From: Deltaproteobacteria bacterium
GTDB taxonomy: Bacteria > Desulfobacterota > Binatia > UBA9968
NCBI GenBank assembly: GCA_016183075.1
Contig: JACPFH010000526.1
Location: 1 to 6,990, forward strand
Direction of reading: 5' to 3'
DNA: 6,990 bases
Part shown: positions 6,568-6,990 of the stretch, piece after piece
How the letters are laid out: each line of letters opens with the position of its first letter
Numbering within the stretch: the stretch's first letter is position 1
Translations under genes and position numbers: made by a program
Notes under the pieces: generated by a model
The model's input: the letters and a program-made list of their open reading frames with translations, nothing else
What the model was told of the DNA's origin: nothing
The model's database searches: none

Positions 6568-6990
6568 TCACCCTCTCCAGCTCAGGTAGCTCACCAGCGC
6601 GTGATCCAGCGGCGTCGAGGTCGTGAGCAATTGGTAATCGATGGAGTTCTCGTGACACTCCTGGCGCAGATGCTGGGTGAATTCCGCTACGACTTTTTGG
6701 TAGGCGCGGCGGATGACCTGCGGATCGGCGGTCACTTTGAGGCCCGCCTGCTCGATATCCTCAAATAGAATATTCCCGTCGAAAGGGAGATCCAGCTCCG
6801 CGGCGTCCAGGAGGTGGAACACGATGACATCGTTGCCCTTGAGGCGGAAGAGCCGGAGACCCTTGAGAATCTTCTCCGGCTCGTCCAGCAGATCGGATAC
6901 CAGGATAACCAGGCCCCGCCGTTTCATTTGGCCGGCGATCTCATGGAGAATCTTTCCCACGTCGGTCTCCCCGGCCGGTTTGCATGTCTC
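6568..6990 (-). CDS. DUF58 protein, C-terminal part (5' end outside window)
   Basis: The frame stays open to the right edge, so only the last 140 residues are present. They match the C-terminal half of DUF58, a vWA-like family: ILHEIAGQMKRRGLVILVSD with the LVSDLLDEPEKIL strand and acidic turn, then LRLFRLKGNDVIVFHLLD, AELDLPFDGNILFEDIE, a DPQVIRRAYQKVVAEF helix and the closing tract IDYQLLTTSTPLDHALVSYL. All are standard for the family, in their usual order. DUF58 proteins are almost always encoded directly after a MoxR-type AAA+ ATPase and are thought to be its client or adaptor; this implies a moxR gene just beyond the right edge (inference, not seen). The protein is probably cytoplasmic, since no membrane segment is visible in this part. 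The GTG at 6960 is internal (the preceding codons continue the domain) and is not the start. The stop lies 7 bp before the BatA-type gene. Confidence 0.92.
   Translation of the reverse strand, partial: ETCKPAGETDVGKILHEIAGQMKRRGLVILVSDLLDEPEKILKGLRLFRLKGNDVIVFHLLDAAELDLPFDGNILFEDIEQAGLKVTADPQVIRRAYQKVVAEFTQHLRQECHENSIDYQLLTTSTPLDHALVSYLSWRG
6571..6578 (-). promoter_or_regulatory. Shine-Dalgarno of the BatA-type gene
   Basis: On the minus strand GGAGAGGG lies 10 nt before the ATG at 6560, inside the last codons of the DUF58 gene. It is the clearest ribosome-binding site in the operon, and it supports the chosen start. Confidence 0.6.

Noticed and set aside
1..6990. tRNA, rRNA, CRISPR array, insertion sequence, riboswitch
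   Set aside because: Nothing resembling these was seen. Genes fill nearly all of the window, and the only gap over 20 bp is 482-597.

Overview
The window appears to come from a GC-rich (roughly 60% by eye) Gram-negative bacterial chromosome. The evidence is signal peptides, a twin-arginine leader and large proteins whose charge pattern predicts periplasmic domains. There is no rRNA, tRNA or other marker. The gene content resembles uncultured soil or sediment lineages near the old Deltaproteobacteria (for example Binatota, Rokubacteria or NC10), but that is only an impression. No mobile elements, CRISPR arrays or RNA genes were seen.

Layout: positions 2-481 (+) hold the 3' end of a ModA-like periplasmic solute-binding protein. 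A 116-bp convergent gap follows. Everything from 598 to the right edge lies on the minus strand and reads right to left as one compact gene cluster: a DUF58 protein (C-terminal part only, 6568-6990), a BatA-type membrane protein with a von Willebrand A (vWA) domain and a glutamine-amidotransferase-like domain (4446-6560), a DUF4159 protein with a Tat-type leader (3677-4453), a second membrane vWA/amidotransferase-like protein (1410-3674), and a secreted metallo-beta-lactamase-fold (MBL) protein (598-1392). The spacings are 7 bp, an 8-bp overlap, 2 bp and 17 bp, which strongly suggests one transcription unit with translational coupling. Its promoter must lie beyond the right edge.

The first four genes match the known MoxR-associated cluster (MoxR AAA+ ATPase, DUF58, BatA/vWA proteins, DUF4159), in which the ATPase is thought to act as a chaperone on vWA partners. 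The ATPase itself would be expected just past the right edge. The two large proteins share the order TM-TM-vWA-beta sandwich-amidotransferase-like-beta sandwich-TM. Both are predicted to expose nearly all of their mass to the periplasm, together with the exported DUF4159 protein and the exported MBL protein. The picture is an envelope assembly of unknown function with a possible terminal hydrolase.

Points most worth a second look: the MBL protein has Pro where the HxHxDH motif has Asp; the BatA-type protein has Asn where vWA metal sites usually have the late Asp; both amidotransferase-like domains lack a catalytic cysteine; the 754-aa vWA protein has no cysteine at all; and a secreted MBL protein ends this operon.
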